DNA of 64,000 nt from Lonicera japonica. Its lineage: Eukaryota > Streptophyta > Magnoliopsida > Dipsacales > Caprifoliaceae. Below, one piece after another: positions 32,121 through 43,721 of the stretch (the stretch's first letter is position 1; the number at the start of each line of letters is the position of its first letter). Below the pieces are notes generated by a model. It searched no databases and was not told where the DNA came from. It worked only from the letters and a program-made list of their open reading frames with translations. The stretch spans positions 2,232,001-2,296,000 of the forward strand of contig CM038468.1 in the NCBI GenBank assembly GCA_021464415.1. Direction: 5' to 3'. Made by a program: the position numbers and the translations under genes.

Positions 32121-33660
32121 TGTGAGAATCCGCAAATGCGACCCCCGGGTCTCGTCCCCGTTCGCTGGGCGTCTGAAGCGTCGGAAGGGATCCCGTCGCT
32201 CCATTTGCTTGGAGTTGTTTTGATAATTCATATCGAGTGTCCCTACGTCTATTCTAGATGCAAGGGGGCTCGTTCAGAGTCGCCAGTACGTTTTACGAGA
32301 AAACGGACAAAAAGGTTGTGTAAGAGAAAAGGCTACAGATAAGCCTTTCTTTACACGTTTGTCTGCGAAACCAGGATTCTATAGGGTTCGGGAACTATAT
32401 TACGGTTTGGGAAGGTGTTAAGCACCCATTCCGCCCTTTCGGTCTCTAGTGGTCTTATATGTTTATTCTATGTTGAAAAAACTTGGATGCTTTTACTGAC
32501 AGTCTACTACTTTTCAAATGAAAACCCTAATTTCTGGGGGAAAACGAGAAAGGGATAGAAACCTTTGTGTTCCGAGATCCGATGTTTTTATTAAAAGATG
32601 TAAATACAAACAACAAAAGCTTTTATTTTAAAAGAGTATCCCGTATTATTTCCTCAGATAATGACGGTTTTCTCGGGTTTTGACTACTTTCGTAAAAGTT
32701 CGGATTTCATAGTGGAACTAATTCAATGTGGAATTAGAACTCTTGAGGGGAGTTCTACCGGATGTATCACAATCTATGGGACAGATAGGATATACCGGGT
32801 TTTTTTATTCCTAAGTAAGTTTTACCGGTCCGGGTTTTGAGAATGGGGTTTTATCCGAACGATAATGTACTTACTCTTCTGGTTTTGAAAATGGTTTTAT
32901 CAGGGTCTTTTGTTTTGAAAACGGTAGACTGTTTGTAATTTGGCAATAAGTTTATTCAAATAAAACGTGGACAAAATAACAGAAATAAAACAAGTACACA
33001 GATATTTAATGTTAAATACTAGAAGAGACTTTCTTTACCTTCCTGACGAGAATAATAATAACAAGAAAGAAAATATAATCCGGCGGAGAGATTTCCGGCG
33101 ATAATAATCTTTTCCTTCTTCAGATATTTCCGAGAATTCGATTCCAGAGACGGGACACGTCGAGTGTCAGGAATGGATCCGATAATTCTTCAGAGATAAG
33201 ACGATAATATAGAATGCTTGATAAAATCAGACTAAAAAGCTAAGAATTTCCAGATTCAAGTTGCTGCCCTTGAACCCTTGGGGGTGTTGGCCTATTTATA
33301 CTGCTCGGGGAAGATTGTCGCGCGACAATTCCCTAAAAAGGGCAGGTGTCGCGCGACACTGTGATATGTCGCGCGACAAATGGCTGAAGTGATGTTTCTG
33401 ACAGACTGATGTGTCAGAGAGTGGATGGTCTGGTGCAGAGGGGGATTGTCGCGCGACATAGTGGGATTGTCGCGCGACATATCAGGGATTGTCGCGCGAC
33501 AATGTGATATGTCGTGCGACAATCTCTCTAAAAAACATGTTTGTTGGCCGACAAACCCTCCTAGTGTAGTTTCGGGTGCTCGGGTGGGTCCCGGACCCAA
33601 AGCAGTAGTTCTCGAAGGTCGTTAGGGTTCTTGCGGGGGTCACGGATCGGGGTGTCTACA
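32121..33660 (-). repeat. 3' LTR of E2 (type A)
   Basis: TG...CA ends (TGTGAGAATCC to GGTGTCTACA on the plus strand). TATA box at 33293-33300, seven palindromes at about 33315-33522 (one with C-to-T change) and a CTGACA/TGTCAG dyad at about 33399-33418. It has one palindrome unit fewer than its 5' partner. Confidence 0.95.
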
Positions 33661-33699
33661 GACCCTCTCGATTCAAGCTCCTTGCTTGCAAGGACTTGA
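33661..33699 (-). promoter_or_regulatory. Polypurine tract of E2 with adjacent hairpin
   Basis: On the minus strand CGAGAGGGTC precedes the 3' LTR. The neighbouring hairpin has arms TCAAG (33673-33677)/CTTGA (33695-33699) and TCCTTG (33679-33684)/CAAGGA (33689-33694), a one-base bulge and a 4-nt loop. It equals H's hairpin in place and shape, not in sequence. Confidence 0.72.
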
Positions 33700-33744
33700 G
33701 GCGACTGGAAGAGACCATGGTCCATGGCTCCCGCATGAACTCTA

Positions 33745-34393
33745 AAGAAGTGTATGCATGCAGAAGTGTTTGTGAATGCCTCTGGAGAGGGTTTTGTGTT
33801 TGGTTTTGCCTCCGGAGAGGGCTTGTGTTACCTCTTTGCCTCTCTTAAGGGCTTTCGTTTGCTCCACCCGCTTCAGATGGGAGGACTATCATTGCTCCAC
33901 TGTGCCTCTTTGGGAGGGCTTCTGACCTTCTCGCCTCATGTGGGAGGACTACCATGTTCCTCAGGTGGGAGGACTACCATTGCTACATTGTGCCTCTCTG
34001 GGAGGGCTTTTGATCTTCTCGCCTCATGTGGGAGGACTACCATTGCGCCTCAGGTGGGAGGACTACCATTGCTACACTGTGCCTCTCTGGGAGGGCTTTT
34101 GATCTTCTCGCCTCATGTGGGAGGACTACCATTGCGCCTGAGGTGGGAGGACTACCATCGCTACACTGTGCCTCTCTAGGAGGGCTTTTGATCTTCTCGC
34201 CTCATGTGGGAGGACTACCATTGCACCTCAGGTGGGAGGACTACCATCGCTACACTGTGCCTCTCTGGGAGGGCTTCTGATTTTCTCGCCTCATGTGGGA
34301 GGACTACCATTGCGCCTTAGGTGGGAGGACTACCATTGCTACACTGTGCCTCTCTGGGAGGGCTTTTGATCTTCTCGCCTCATGTGGGAGGAC
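33745..34393 (-). repeat. 89-bp minisatellite in E2 3' UTR
   Basis: Units with CTCTCTGGGAGGGCTTTTGA followed by two CTACCATTGC segments begin at about 33902, 33991, 34080, 34169, 34258 and 34347 (period 89). Degenerate half-units (CTCTGGAGAGGG, CTCCGGAGAGGG) precede them from 33780. The unit itself holds a CATGTGGGAGGACTACCATT and AGGTGGGAGGACTACCATT duplication. The array breaks off directly in aRNase H coding sequence at 34394. Confidence 0.92.
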
Positions 34394-35196
34394 TCAATGG
34401 CTATTTGTACTGTTTGCATGTCTTCGGGAATTTCTACCATTGACCCTAGAGTTGCTAGCGCATCAGCAAAGTTGTTCTGGCAGCGGGGTACATGGTGAAA
34501 CCTAACTCTGTCGAACCTGTTGGCCACGTCTTGTAATCGATCTAAGTAGGGGATGAGTTTTTCTTCTTTGATTTTCCACTTTCGTAGAATTTGATGAATG
34601 ATAAGAGCTGAATCCCCAAATACTTGTATCTTTGTTACCCCTTTTTCAAGCGCGATTTCCAATCCCACAATGCAAGCTTCATACTCAGCAATATTATTAG
34701 TGCAATCAAATTGGAGTCGAAAGGACAACGGCGAGTGAATATGATCTGGTGAGATTAGGAGGATTCCTATCCCGTAACCGTTCTTGTTGGCAGCCCCATC
34801 AAAATACAATTTCCATTCACCTTCTGTATCTGTGACCATAACCGTTTCATCTGGAAATTTGGATTCTTCCTCTTCTTCCCCTTCTAACATAGGATTACCT
34901 GCCAAGAAATCTGCGATAATTTGCCCTTTAATCGCCTTCTGAGTGACGTAAGTGATATCAAACTCCGATAGTAAGAACACCCATTTGGCCATGCGGTTAG
35001 TCAACACCGGTTTTTCGAACAAGTACTTCAATGGGTCTAGTCGGGCTATAAGAGTGACTGAAAACACAAGCATATAGTGGCGTAATTTCTGAGTGGCCCA
35101 GATTAAGGCTGCACATGATCTTTCCAGAGGTGAGTAATTCCTTTCATAAGGTGATAACTTCTTGCTGATGTAATAAATCGCCTGTTCTCTTCGACT
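34394..35196 (-). pseudogene. RNase H 2 end and archaeal-type RNase H 2 of E2, truncated
   Basis: This matches H from about 19522 to 20324 at near identity. LYFDGAANKNGYG and GDSALIIHQ are present. The frame is lost at 34394, where coding sequence is joined to the 89-bp array; everything equivalent to H 18207-19521, that is the whole integrase, is gone. The upstream limit is the TAG at 35197-35199, shared with H. One E2 change relative to H is the serine to alanine in the TNNIAEYEA motif, which here agrees with the usual family sequence. Confidence 0.88.
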
Positions 35197-37206
35197 CTAG
35201 GCTATATGTTGGGCCAGCATGGCCCCTGCGGCAGTTTCATTTACCGTGAGATATAGTAATAACGGAATTCCCGGCTGTGGCGGGGCGAGGATCGGTGGTT
35301 TTGACAAATACTCTTTGATCTTATCGAATGCTGCCTGACATTGTTCATTCCATTGACCATCAAATGACTTCTGCAATAATTTAAATATAGGTTCGCACTT
35401 TTGTGTGAGCTGTGATATGAACCGGCTGATGTACTGAAGCTTACCTAAGAACCCTCTGATTTCTTTCTCGGTGTGTGGCGTGGGCATTTCCCTGATTGCC
35501 TTTATTTTAGTTGGATCTGCCTCGATTCCCTTTTTACTGACAACATACCCCAGTAGCTTACCTTTGGTTACCCCAAATACACATTTTTGTGGGTTTAGCT
35601 TCATCTGGAACTGTCTGAGCCTATCAAAGAAGGCTTTAAGGGCGGGGAGATGTCCCTCTCTTTCTTTAGACTTGATAATCATGTCATCTACGTAAACATC
35701 TACTTCCTTGTGGATCATGTCGTGGAACAACGTGGTTGCAGCCCGTTGGTACGTTGCTCCAGCATTCTTCAACCCAAATGGCATAACTGTATAACAATAA
35801 GTTCCCCATGGCGTTATGAAGGCAGTCTTATCTTGGTGATCGGGATGCATCTTTATCTGATTATAACCAGCAAACCCATCAACAAAAGACTTTAGAGCAT
35901 GGTTGGCGGTATTATCCACAATCAGATCAATGTTGGGCAATGGGAAATCATCTTTTGGGCAGGCTTTGTTGAGATCCCTGTAATCGACACATACCCTCAC
36001 TTTGCCATTTGGCTTTGGCACGGGTACTATGTTAGCTAACCATGTTGGGTAATCTACCACTCGGATGAACCCTACCTTTAGTTGCTTTTTAACCTCTTCT
36101 TTAACTTTTAATGACCACTCTGGTATCAATTTCCTGAGCTTCTGTTTAACTGGCCTGCACTCCTGCTTAGTGTGAATTTCATGCATCACTATATCTGTAC
36201 TCAACCCAGGCATATCGGCGTAAGACCAGGCAAATACGTCAACATACTCCTTCAATAATTCATGCAAGTCTTTACCCTCAGCTTTACTCAATTCAGCCCC
36301 GATTTTCACTTCTTTCCTATCCTCATCGGTCCCTAGGTTAACTATAACAGTTTCACCCTCTTCGATTTGGATTCGTTTCTCGTGTTTTTCAGGAGTATCA
36401 TTCATGGATTCAATTTCTGTCAAGGTAATATGAGATTCAGACACATTCGGATACTGAGAAGCTGATTCTATCTTATTAATGAAAACATTATCAAGGACAT
36501 TATTAAGAAAATTTCCTAAGAGCTCATAATCGCTCATTCTACCCACAATTTTATCCCTTACAAGTTCACTCCCTTTCTCACTCATATTTCCCTTATCTTT
36601 AACCGGGCGAATCAATGTGACTGGGTCTACTACCTGGCCTTCCTCAGTAAGCACCATGATATATGTCTCTTTTTGGGGCTGAATGTGTTCTTCAGAAAAT
36701 AGGCTTCTCATCATGCTTGATATATCTTTTACTTCTTTTTCCTCATTCATGCGTTGAAATTTCACATGGTAACCCTGGCTTTCAGTGCAATGCGTATGGC
36801 CCTCCTTGCAGTACAAGTCTTCAACATAAAATATCTCAAACCCTGGAATTCTTTCACCTTTCGAATTGACCCACGGCTCCTGGAACCCACAAAATGGAAA
36901 ATCCTCTCCTTCTTTCATGAAAAACCCATTAAGAGAAGTGTTGAACACCCCGCAACCCAAACCTTCTGTAAATCCATCTTCTGTGTTACCTGTTTGATCT
37001 GTAAAACCCAATTCGGCATATTTTCTTTCCTGCATATGGGGCTCAATTGGCTCAGCTATTCCAATATGTTTATCACCCAGTCCCCGGCCTGGCATGTAAC
37101 CCATAGTATTCATCATGGCTACCACTCACTCATTTAAAAATGGCATTGTTTCAGGCGGTAGATACCTGATCTTCTGCGTGGTCAGAGCTTGTACCCTAGG
37201 TTCGTA
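35197..37206 (-). pseudogene. G-patch, RT 2 and RNase H 2 of E2
   Basis: The same segment as 20325-22334 in H, with only a few substitutions by eye and no length change. It has the G-patch MMNTMGYMPGRGLG (here with the usual glycine, Ser in H), RT motifs NKACPKDDFPLP and YVDDM, and ends at the shared TAG 35197-35199. The frame is open up to the TAA at 37207-37209. Because E2 has lost integrase yet shows an unbroken RT, the RT here is either very recently inactivated or translated by some recoding. Confidence 0.9.
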
Positions 37207-37670
37207 TTAGAAGCCCCCCAGCTGCACATCTTGACTTCCTATACCTAAGACAGGCGTATCTTTAGGTATTATGGTTTTATCACAATCACCATGTATCACG
37301 ATAACCTCATCCCCTACCGGAATCTTGATCTTTTGATGTAGAGAAGATGGAAGAGCCCCTACCGAATGTATCCATGTGCGTCCGAGCAACAAGTTAAAAC
37401 TAGATGGTATGTCGATAACTTGAAATTCAACAGGAAATTCGATTGGCCCAATTAGTAAGTTCAAGCCAACAGACCCTAATACTGCCCTTTTGGTATTATC
37501 ATATGCCCTTACCGTTACCGAGGATTCTCCCAAGCTACTTTCATCGAGTCCTAAAGCCTTGAAGGTTTTGAGTGGACAGACGTTTATAGTAGCCCCATTG
37601 TCAATGAGTACCTTCGGGACTACCATTCCTCTGGTTTCAATAGATATGTGGAGTGCTTGATCATGGTTCC
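37207..37670 (-). pseudogene. Protease 2 of E2 (5' part deleted)
   Basis: Aspartic protease with LIDNGATINVCPLKT, and the C-terminal half LLLGRTWIHSVGALP, ending QLGGF-TAA as in H. The pre-protease segment present in H (QLKKTQAQISIWGLL) is missing: at 37671 the sequence changes to about 20 bp of filler, TGTAATACCCCGTATTTT, and then continues within aRNase H 1. The frame differs across the filler. Confidence 0.85.
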
Positions 37671-37689
37671 TGTAATACCCCGTATTTTA

Positions 37690-40033
37690 ATTTGGTGGAC
37701 CACTAGTGCTGAATCTCCGTATACCTGTATCCTCTTTATACCCCTTTGAAGAGCGATCTCTAACCCGAGTATGCAGGCTTCATATTCAGCCATGTTGTTG
37801 GTGCAGAAGAAGTCCAGACGATATGATACCGGGGAGTGCGTTTGGTTTGGAGAGACTAACAGGATACCTATCCCGTTTCCATTCCGATTGGCGGCCCCGT
37901 CAAAGTACAACTTCCAGTCTTCATCGATCTCGACATTCATGATGGTTTCGTCTGGGAACTCAGCTTCTTCTATCATGTCTCCCAATATTGGATTGTGGGC
38001 CAGGTAATCTGCTATGATCTTGCCTTTGACTGTCTTCTGGGTCATGTAGGTGATGTCGAATTCGGAGAGCAAAAATAGCCACTTTGCCATTCGGTTCGAG
38101 AGAGCTGGTTTCTCGAAGAGGTATTTCAACGGATCAACCCGTGATGCCAGGATGACTGAGAAAACTAGCATGTAGTGCCGTAGTTTCTGTGTTACCCAGA
38201 CGAGAGCGGTGCATGATTTCTCTAATGGTGTGTAGTTCATCTCAAATGGGGACAGTTTTTTGCTGAGGAAGTAGATGGCCTGCTCTTTCCGGGTATCAGT
38301 CAGGTGTTGGGCTAGCATTGCTCCCGCGGCTGAATTAGTGACGGTTAGGTATAAGATTAATGGTAGTCCGGTTTGTGGTGGGGCTAATACTGGGGGGTTG
38401 GAGAGATATTCTTTGATTCTATCAAAAGCTTCCTGGCACTGACCGTCCCACTCTCCTGGTGAAGATTTCCTCAGGAGTTTGAAAATGTGCTCACAAGTTT
38501 GAGTAAGCTGAGAGATGAACCTGCTGATGTACTGCAAATTACCCAAAAATCCCCGGACTTCTTTCTCAGTATGAGGCTCGGGCATGTCTTGGATAGCTCG
38601 AACTTTGGCAGGGTCTATCTCAATTCCCCTTTTACTAACGACGTAACCCATGAGCTTTCCTTTGGTCACCCCGAACACACATTTTTGCGGGTTGAGTCTC
38701 ATCTGATACTGGCGAAGCCGTTCAAAGAAGGTTCGCAGGGCTGGTACGTGGCCTTCCCTCTCCTTGGACTTGATTATCATGTCGTCCACATACACCTCTA
38801 CTTCTTTGTGAATCATATCGTGAAAAATGGCGGTGGCTGCCCTTTGATATGTTGCCCCGGCGTTCTTCAGCCCAAATGGCATGACGGTGTAGCAGTATGT
38901 TCCCCACGGTGTGATGAATGCTGTTTTCTCTTGGTGGTCTGGGTGCATCTTGATCTGGTTATACCCGGCAAAACCATCCACAAATGACTTCAGGGCATGG
39001 TTGGCAGTATTATCTACTATCAAATCGATGTTGGGCAACGGAAAGTCGTCTTTCGGACAAGCTTTATTGAGATCTCGATAATCCACACACATGCGGACCT
39101 TCCCATTTGCCTTTGGAACGGGCACAATGTTGGCTAACCATAAAGGGTACTCGATCACCCGCAAAAACCCTACACTCAGTTGTTTCATCACCTCTTTTTT
39201 TACCTTTAAGGACCATTCTGGTGTAACTTTTCTCAATTTCTGTTTGACGGGCCTGAATTCTGGCTTGGTGTGTATCTCGTGCATGACTATCTGATTGTTC
39301 AATCCTGGCATATCCGCATAAGACCAGGCGAAGACATCTATGTACTCTTTCAGAGTTTGTGTGAATTCCTCTCTTTTTGTTTCACTCAGGCTTGCCCCAA
39401 TACGGACCTCTTTCCTGTCTTCTTCCGTCCCGATATTAACTATGAGAGTATCCCCTTCCTCGCTATGTATACGCTGCTCCTCCCGCTCAGGGTGTTCGTT
39501 CAGTCTTTCCAATTCCATATAAGCAATTACAGAATTAAAAATAATAGGATAACGCAAAACAGAGTTTTCTTCATTGATGATAGTGTTTACAGGTACAAGT
39601 TTAAAAAGTTCATCTAGGAGTGACTCTTTCCTAGCCTTACCCTTACCCTTACCTCTCACCCTTACAATTTCACTCTTTCCCCTTTCTCCTTGGTAGTCTG
39701 GATCAGCGTATATTAAGTGTACAGGGTCGTCTTTTGGCTCGTTATCCCCTAAAGCCATAATGTCGAAGAGATCTCCGATCATTTCTTCCTCCTCATCCTT
39801 CTTGTCTTCATTTTTTTCCATCGACCCGATTGTCAATTTGGTAGAGAAGCTGTGTATGATGTCTTCCTTGATATATAGGTCCTCTTCATAGAAGATTTTC
39901 CACCCCGGAAGGTTTTCTCCGTCGCTGTTTCTCCAAGGCTCCTGAAAGCCGCAAAAGGGGAAGTCCTCTCCTTCTTTGACAAAAAACCCGTTCAGAGAGC
40001 TGAAACTTGGATACTGATGCCTTCGACCCCTTT
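37690..40033 (-). pseudogene. RT 1, RNase H 1 and aRNase H 1 of E2
   Basis: First pol unit, open from about 40022 to 37690 with an ATG at 39836. From it: acidic linker (1-165), RT with VDYRDLNKACPKDD (about 250-265), AGYNQIKM and the catalytic YVDD (about 349-352), RNase H (about 470-560) and archaeal-type RNase H with LYFDGAANRNGNG, cut after GDSALVVHQ by the filler junction. RT 1 keeps the core that H has lost. Upstream, a GAA-to-TAA change and a 1-base deletion near 40030 separate it from the gag-protease frame. Confidence 0.88.
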
Positions 40034-43000
40034 TTATTGATCGTCTTCTTCAGTGTGTTGGTACCCCAGACCTTCCCTTTCGTACCTTGTTGCTGGTTCC
40101 AAGGCTTGAAGTAGTCCCGGCTGTCCCATTCCCAGACCGGCTCCAGGTAAGTATTTCATCATTCTCAATATACTTGTGACCTTGGTGCTGAGACCGGGGA
40201 TATTATCAGGGGGAAGATACTTGATTATCTGGGTGCTGAGAGCTTGTACTTGAGGCTCGTAAGAAAAGCCTCCCAACTGTATGCTCTGGCTCCCGATTCC
40301 CAAAACAGGTAACTCCAGATCTGCCAAGGTCCTTTCAGGATCTCCTTGGACGGTGATTACGTTCCCTTCAAACGGTATCTTGATCTTTTGGTGTAAGGAG
40401 GAGGGGAGTGCTCCTATGTCGTGTAGCCATGCCCTTCCCAACAGTAGGTTAAAACTCAAAGGAATGTCTATGATTTGAAAGTCGGCTGGAAAGTTTCCAG
40501 GACCGACCATAAGATCGAGCTTCAGAGAACCCAAGACGGCTCCCCTGGTGTTGTCATAGGCCCTGACGGTTACGGCAGATGGAGAAAGTTCTGAATCCGA
40601 GATACCCAAGCATCTGGCGGTCTTCAGGGGGCAAACATTTATAGTCGACCCATTGTCGATGAGAACTTGTGGCAAGATTTTCCCTCGGGTCCTGACAGTG
40701 ATATGGAGGGCCAGGCTGTGTTTCCTTCCCAATGGAGATAAGTCTTCATCTGAAAATGACAGATTTCTTTGGACCGTAAGTGACCCGATCATGTTTGGCA
40801 GTTGTTCGGGCGTAGAATCTGGTGATATGACAGCCTCATCTAGGAGCTTGATGACGGCGGTCCTGTGAGGTTTAGAGGCAACTAAGAGGCCCCAAATGGT
40901 GATGTGGGCCTGGGTTTTCTTCAACTGTTCCAATACTCGATCTTCTCCTACTTCCTTAGGAGGTGGGGATTTCTCGGCGTCCATCGATGGTGGCTGGTAT
41001 ACCCTTCCCGAGCGGGTAATTTGTTGTATCCAAAGGGATGCTGGGTCTGATCCCTCTGATATTTCTGATGTCTCTGGCTCTTCTAACCAACTGAAAGTCC
41101 CAGGGGAGGTTTCTGTCATACAGATTGTCTCCTTAGTGGGGCCTCGTGGTTTCCACGGCTGTGCCTTCTTCTCCTGGGTCCATCCTATCCCAGATTTTCC
41201 GGGATTGGTCTTGATTGTAAGTGGCTGTGAGATACCTTGATTCGCCTTTCCTAAACCCTGCCCAGGTAGGAAGTTCATCTTAGCCATCCATTGTTCGATT
41301 ATTGGATTGAGGCCTGGGGCAACTTGGGCCTTTGCTGATAGTATAACGGGCGCCTTATAGGCTGGGTCATCCCGAATGAGTCCTGCGGGGTCAAAACCTT
41401 CTTCATCAGTGGTCAAGGCGTTAATTCCCGCAGGTGGAGCATGATTGGGAAGGGGATTGCTGGTAACATTGGGCCGGCCGGGTGCGGGAATGGTTCCGGC
41501 TTGGATAAGGTCCTGGATACGATGGCGAAGCGCCAAGCAGCGTTCCGTGTCGTGGCCCGCTGCTTGATGGTATGCACAGTTCTCGTTCATTCTCCAGGTG
41601 CTGGGAATAGGATTTGGTGGGGGACGTGGGTTGAGTGGAGTGATTAGTCCGGCATTTCGAAGTAGCTCCAGACTTTTGACCAAGGTGGTGGGAAGGGTGC
41701 AGAAGTTCCTTCTTTTCTTAACCTCGGCGCTCGAAGAGTCTCCTTGTGAGGGCCAATTCATCGGGGGTGTTTGTTGCGACTGTTGGAACGGGTTTTGTTG
41801 ATAGGGGTACGAGCTTAGTTGATTCACGGATGGGGTGGCTGTCTTTCTCCCGGTGTATGAGGCTTTCTTGGTGTCGATTTCAGCTTTCTTGGCCAACTCT
41901 TCTTCCACTTGTGATCCCATACTCAATAGGGCTCTGAAGTGTGGGAATACATGCTTCCCCATGTAACTCAGTACGGCTGGAGTGAAATTCTTCTGTATGA
42001 TCTCTAACTGCTCTTCTTCATCGGGCCGTTTGAACATTTGGGAGGCCATCTCTCTCCAGCGGGTGACAAAGTCGCTGAAGCTCTCTTTCTCGCCCTGCTT
42101 GGCCATTTCCAGGTGTTTACGGGTAATTTCTAAATTCTCGTTGGACCCGTATTTGGTCATGAACTCCTTGACGATATCTCCCCAAGTCTTCGTGTGGTGT
42201 CTCTCCAGATCAAAAAACCATCTCAGGGCGGCCCCCGTGAGAGTCATATGAAAGGCCTGAGCCAACTCCGGCTCTCCACAGCCGGATACTTGCATGGATC
42301 TGATGTAGGATTGGAGATGGGTTTTGGGGGAGGTGGTCCCTGTAAATTTGGTGATGGAAGGGAGCTTGAATCCCTGGGGTAGTCTTGCTTCTGGATAGAG
42401 GGAAAATGCATTCATATCTGTGATCTCGTCTGCCCCTTTTATCAGAGAAATCCCCCTTTGCAGAACCTTCATCTGCTCTTTCAGTTTCTTCATTTCTTCA
42501 CTCTCTCTTGACACCTCGTCGGGCTGTTCCCGAGCTATAACCGATTCTGCATACACTGCCCGGAGTCGGTTGATGTCTGGGTATTCATTGGGAGGGGCTA
42601 CTGGGGCCGGTGGTGGAATAGGTCTTGTGGGAACTTGGGGCAATGGTTGGTATTGGGGATCGAGGCCTTGCTGTGGTTGTGGCCAGATGATGGGTGGCTC
42701 TTGTTGTTGGTAAGTGGGGCCTGAATCCGGGGCCCATTGGTTCTGATTGTTGGGATCGGTTTGAACGGGACCGGCCATGACGGGGCCCGTTTGGGGGGGG
42801 ATGGACTTCTGGAACCAGGGGAGCACTTGCAACGACTGCCCTTGATCTCGATTCGGTGGTAGTCGTTCAAACCCTGGTGGTGCGGTCCGTACGGCTGACA
42901 ATTCTTCTACTCGAACTCGGGTATTCTGTTGCTCGTTTGTGAGGCTTGCTAGATTCGTGCTGACAGTCATTAACAAACGATGCATCTTGGCTAAAGTCGG

Positions 43001-43063
43001 CTGAGGTGCAGATGCCTCGGTTAGGCTCTGATCCGTCTCTCGGTTCTCGCGCCCATCGGGCAT
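40034..43063 (-). CDS. gag: gag-protease 1 polyprotein of E2 (1,009 aa)
   Basis: This is the longest intact gag frame here. The ATG at 43063 gives MPDGRENRE, matching H and X. Order: coiled N-terminus, Pro/Gln-rich linker, coiled coil, Retrotrans_gag domain (about 265-400, with TGAALRWFFDLE), zinc finger CxxH...GHxTERC with all ligands, G-patch KMNFLPGQGLGKANQG (about 595-610), pre-protease segment, protease LIDNGSTINVCP (about 800) and LLLGRAWLHDIGALP, and a second G-patch KYLPGAGLGMGQPG (about 965). Gag, protease and both G-patches should be made as one precursor. It stops at TAA 40034-40036 just after the second G-patch. Confidence 0.9.
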   Translation of the reverse strand: MPDGRENRETDQSLTEASAPQPTLAKMHRLLMTVSTNLASLTNEQQNTRVRVEELSAVRTAPPGFERLPPNRDQGQSLQVLPWFQKSIPPQTGPVMAGPVQTDPNNQNQWAPDSGPTYQQQEPPIIWPQPQQGLDPQYQPLPQVPTRPIPPPAPVAPPNEYPDINRLRAVYAESVIAREQPDEVSRESEEMKKLKEQMKVLQRGISLIKGADEITDMNAFSLYPEARLPQGFKLPSITKFTGTTSPKTHLQSYIRSMQVSGCGEPELAQAFHMTLTGAALRWFFDLERHHTKTWGDIVKEFMTKYGSNENLEITRKHLEMAKQGEKESFSDFVTRWREMASQMFKRPDEEEQLEIIQKNFTPAVLSYMGKHVFPHFRALLSMGSQVEEELAKKAEIDTKKASYTGRKTATPSVNQLSSYPYQQNPFQQSQQTPPMNWPSQGDSSSAEVKKRRNFCTLPTTLVKSLELLRNAGLITPLNPRPPPNPIPSTWRMNENCAYHQAAGHDTERCLALRHRIQDLIQAGTIPAPGRPNVTSNPLPNHAPPAGINALTTDEEGFDPAGLIRDDPAYKAPVILSAKAQVAPGLNPIIEQWMAKMNFLPGQGLGKANQGISQPLTIKTNPGKSGIGWTQEKKAQPWKPRGPTKETICMTETSPGTFSWLEEPETSEISEGSDPASLWIQQITRSGRVYQPPSMDAEKSPPPKEVGEDRVLEQLKKTQAHITIWGLLVASKPHRTAVIKLLDEAVISPDSTPEQLPNMIGSLTVQRNLSFSDEDLSPLGRKHSLALHITVRTRGKILPQVLIDNGSTINVCPLKTARCLGISDSELSPSAVTVRAYDNTRGAVLGSLKLDLMVGPGNFPADFQIIDIPLSFNLLLGRAWLHDIGALPSSLHQKIKIPFEGNVITVQGDPERTLADLELPVLGIGSQSIQLGGFSYEPQVQALSTQIIKYLPPDNIPGLSTKVTSILRMMKYLPGAGLGMGQPGLLQALEPATRYEREGLGYQHTEEDDQ

Positions 43064-43721
43064 TTTAGGTGTGCTTGGCCTTACTAGTCTTCCCGTATGA
43101 TCTCGACCGGCCCAACCTTCCAGTCTGTCGTCGCTTCACGACTGTAGATGAAACCACGTGGCAAAGATGAAGGAAGACTGCGATGCGACTTGATTTTTGC
43201 CAAAAGAACTACTAAAAATGGCCGGGAAGAGCCTCGGGTTTTAAAAGGGTGTCAAAAAGTAAGCCGTAAGGTGGTACATCCCCTACGGCTGTTTGACAAG
43301 TGTTTTAACTTGACTCGATCTTATATGCAGCGTAGGTGTACGTGAGTGTTCTCGTCACTCGATATACCTCGGGGGCGTACTTGGCCAAGGAGAGTGGAAG
43401 TAAATGCTTTCGGTTTATGTTGGCCCAAGCAAGCCAACTCCCTACTCACTTATAATACTTCCGAGGGTTTGGGGTAGATTCACACTCGTAGAACCAATGC
43501 ATGATTTGTGAAAGTGCGTGTAAAGTTTTGAAAAGTTTTGTTTCACAAATATCATTATCTTGATTACGTATTTTTAAAAAAAAACTCCCTTTCTTAAAAA
43601 AAATGTTTCTTCTTAATCAATTAACATAAGTAGGGAAAGCAGTAAAAGCAAGTATTCAATAGATAAACAAAATTCCACATATAAGAGTCTAGTTTTCTAA
43701 GGTCCCCAGCAGAGTCGCCAC
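43064..43721 (-). other. 5' leader and primer-binding site of E2
   Basis: The leader is 640 bp, with part of the GATATAC repeat block at about 43345-43400. The primer-binding site TGGCGACTCTGCTGGGGA lies at 43703-43720, one base from the LTR. No conserved open frame. Confidence 0.82.

Noticed and set aside
33754..34505. Cys/Gly-rich open frames over the 89-bp array
   Set aside because: Repeat-derived: the unit encodes the same peptide in shifted frames, and the frame ends inside aRNase H antisense.
38487..38987. 166-codon plus-strand open frame
   Set aside because: Antisense to RT1 of E2; no domain.
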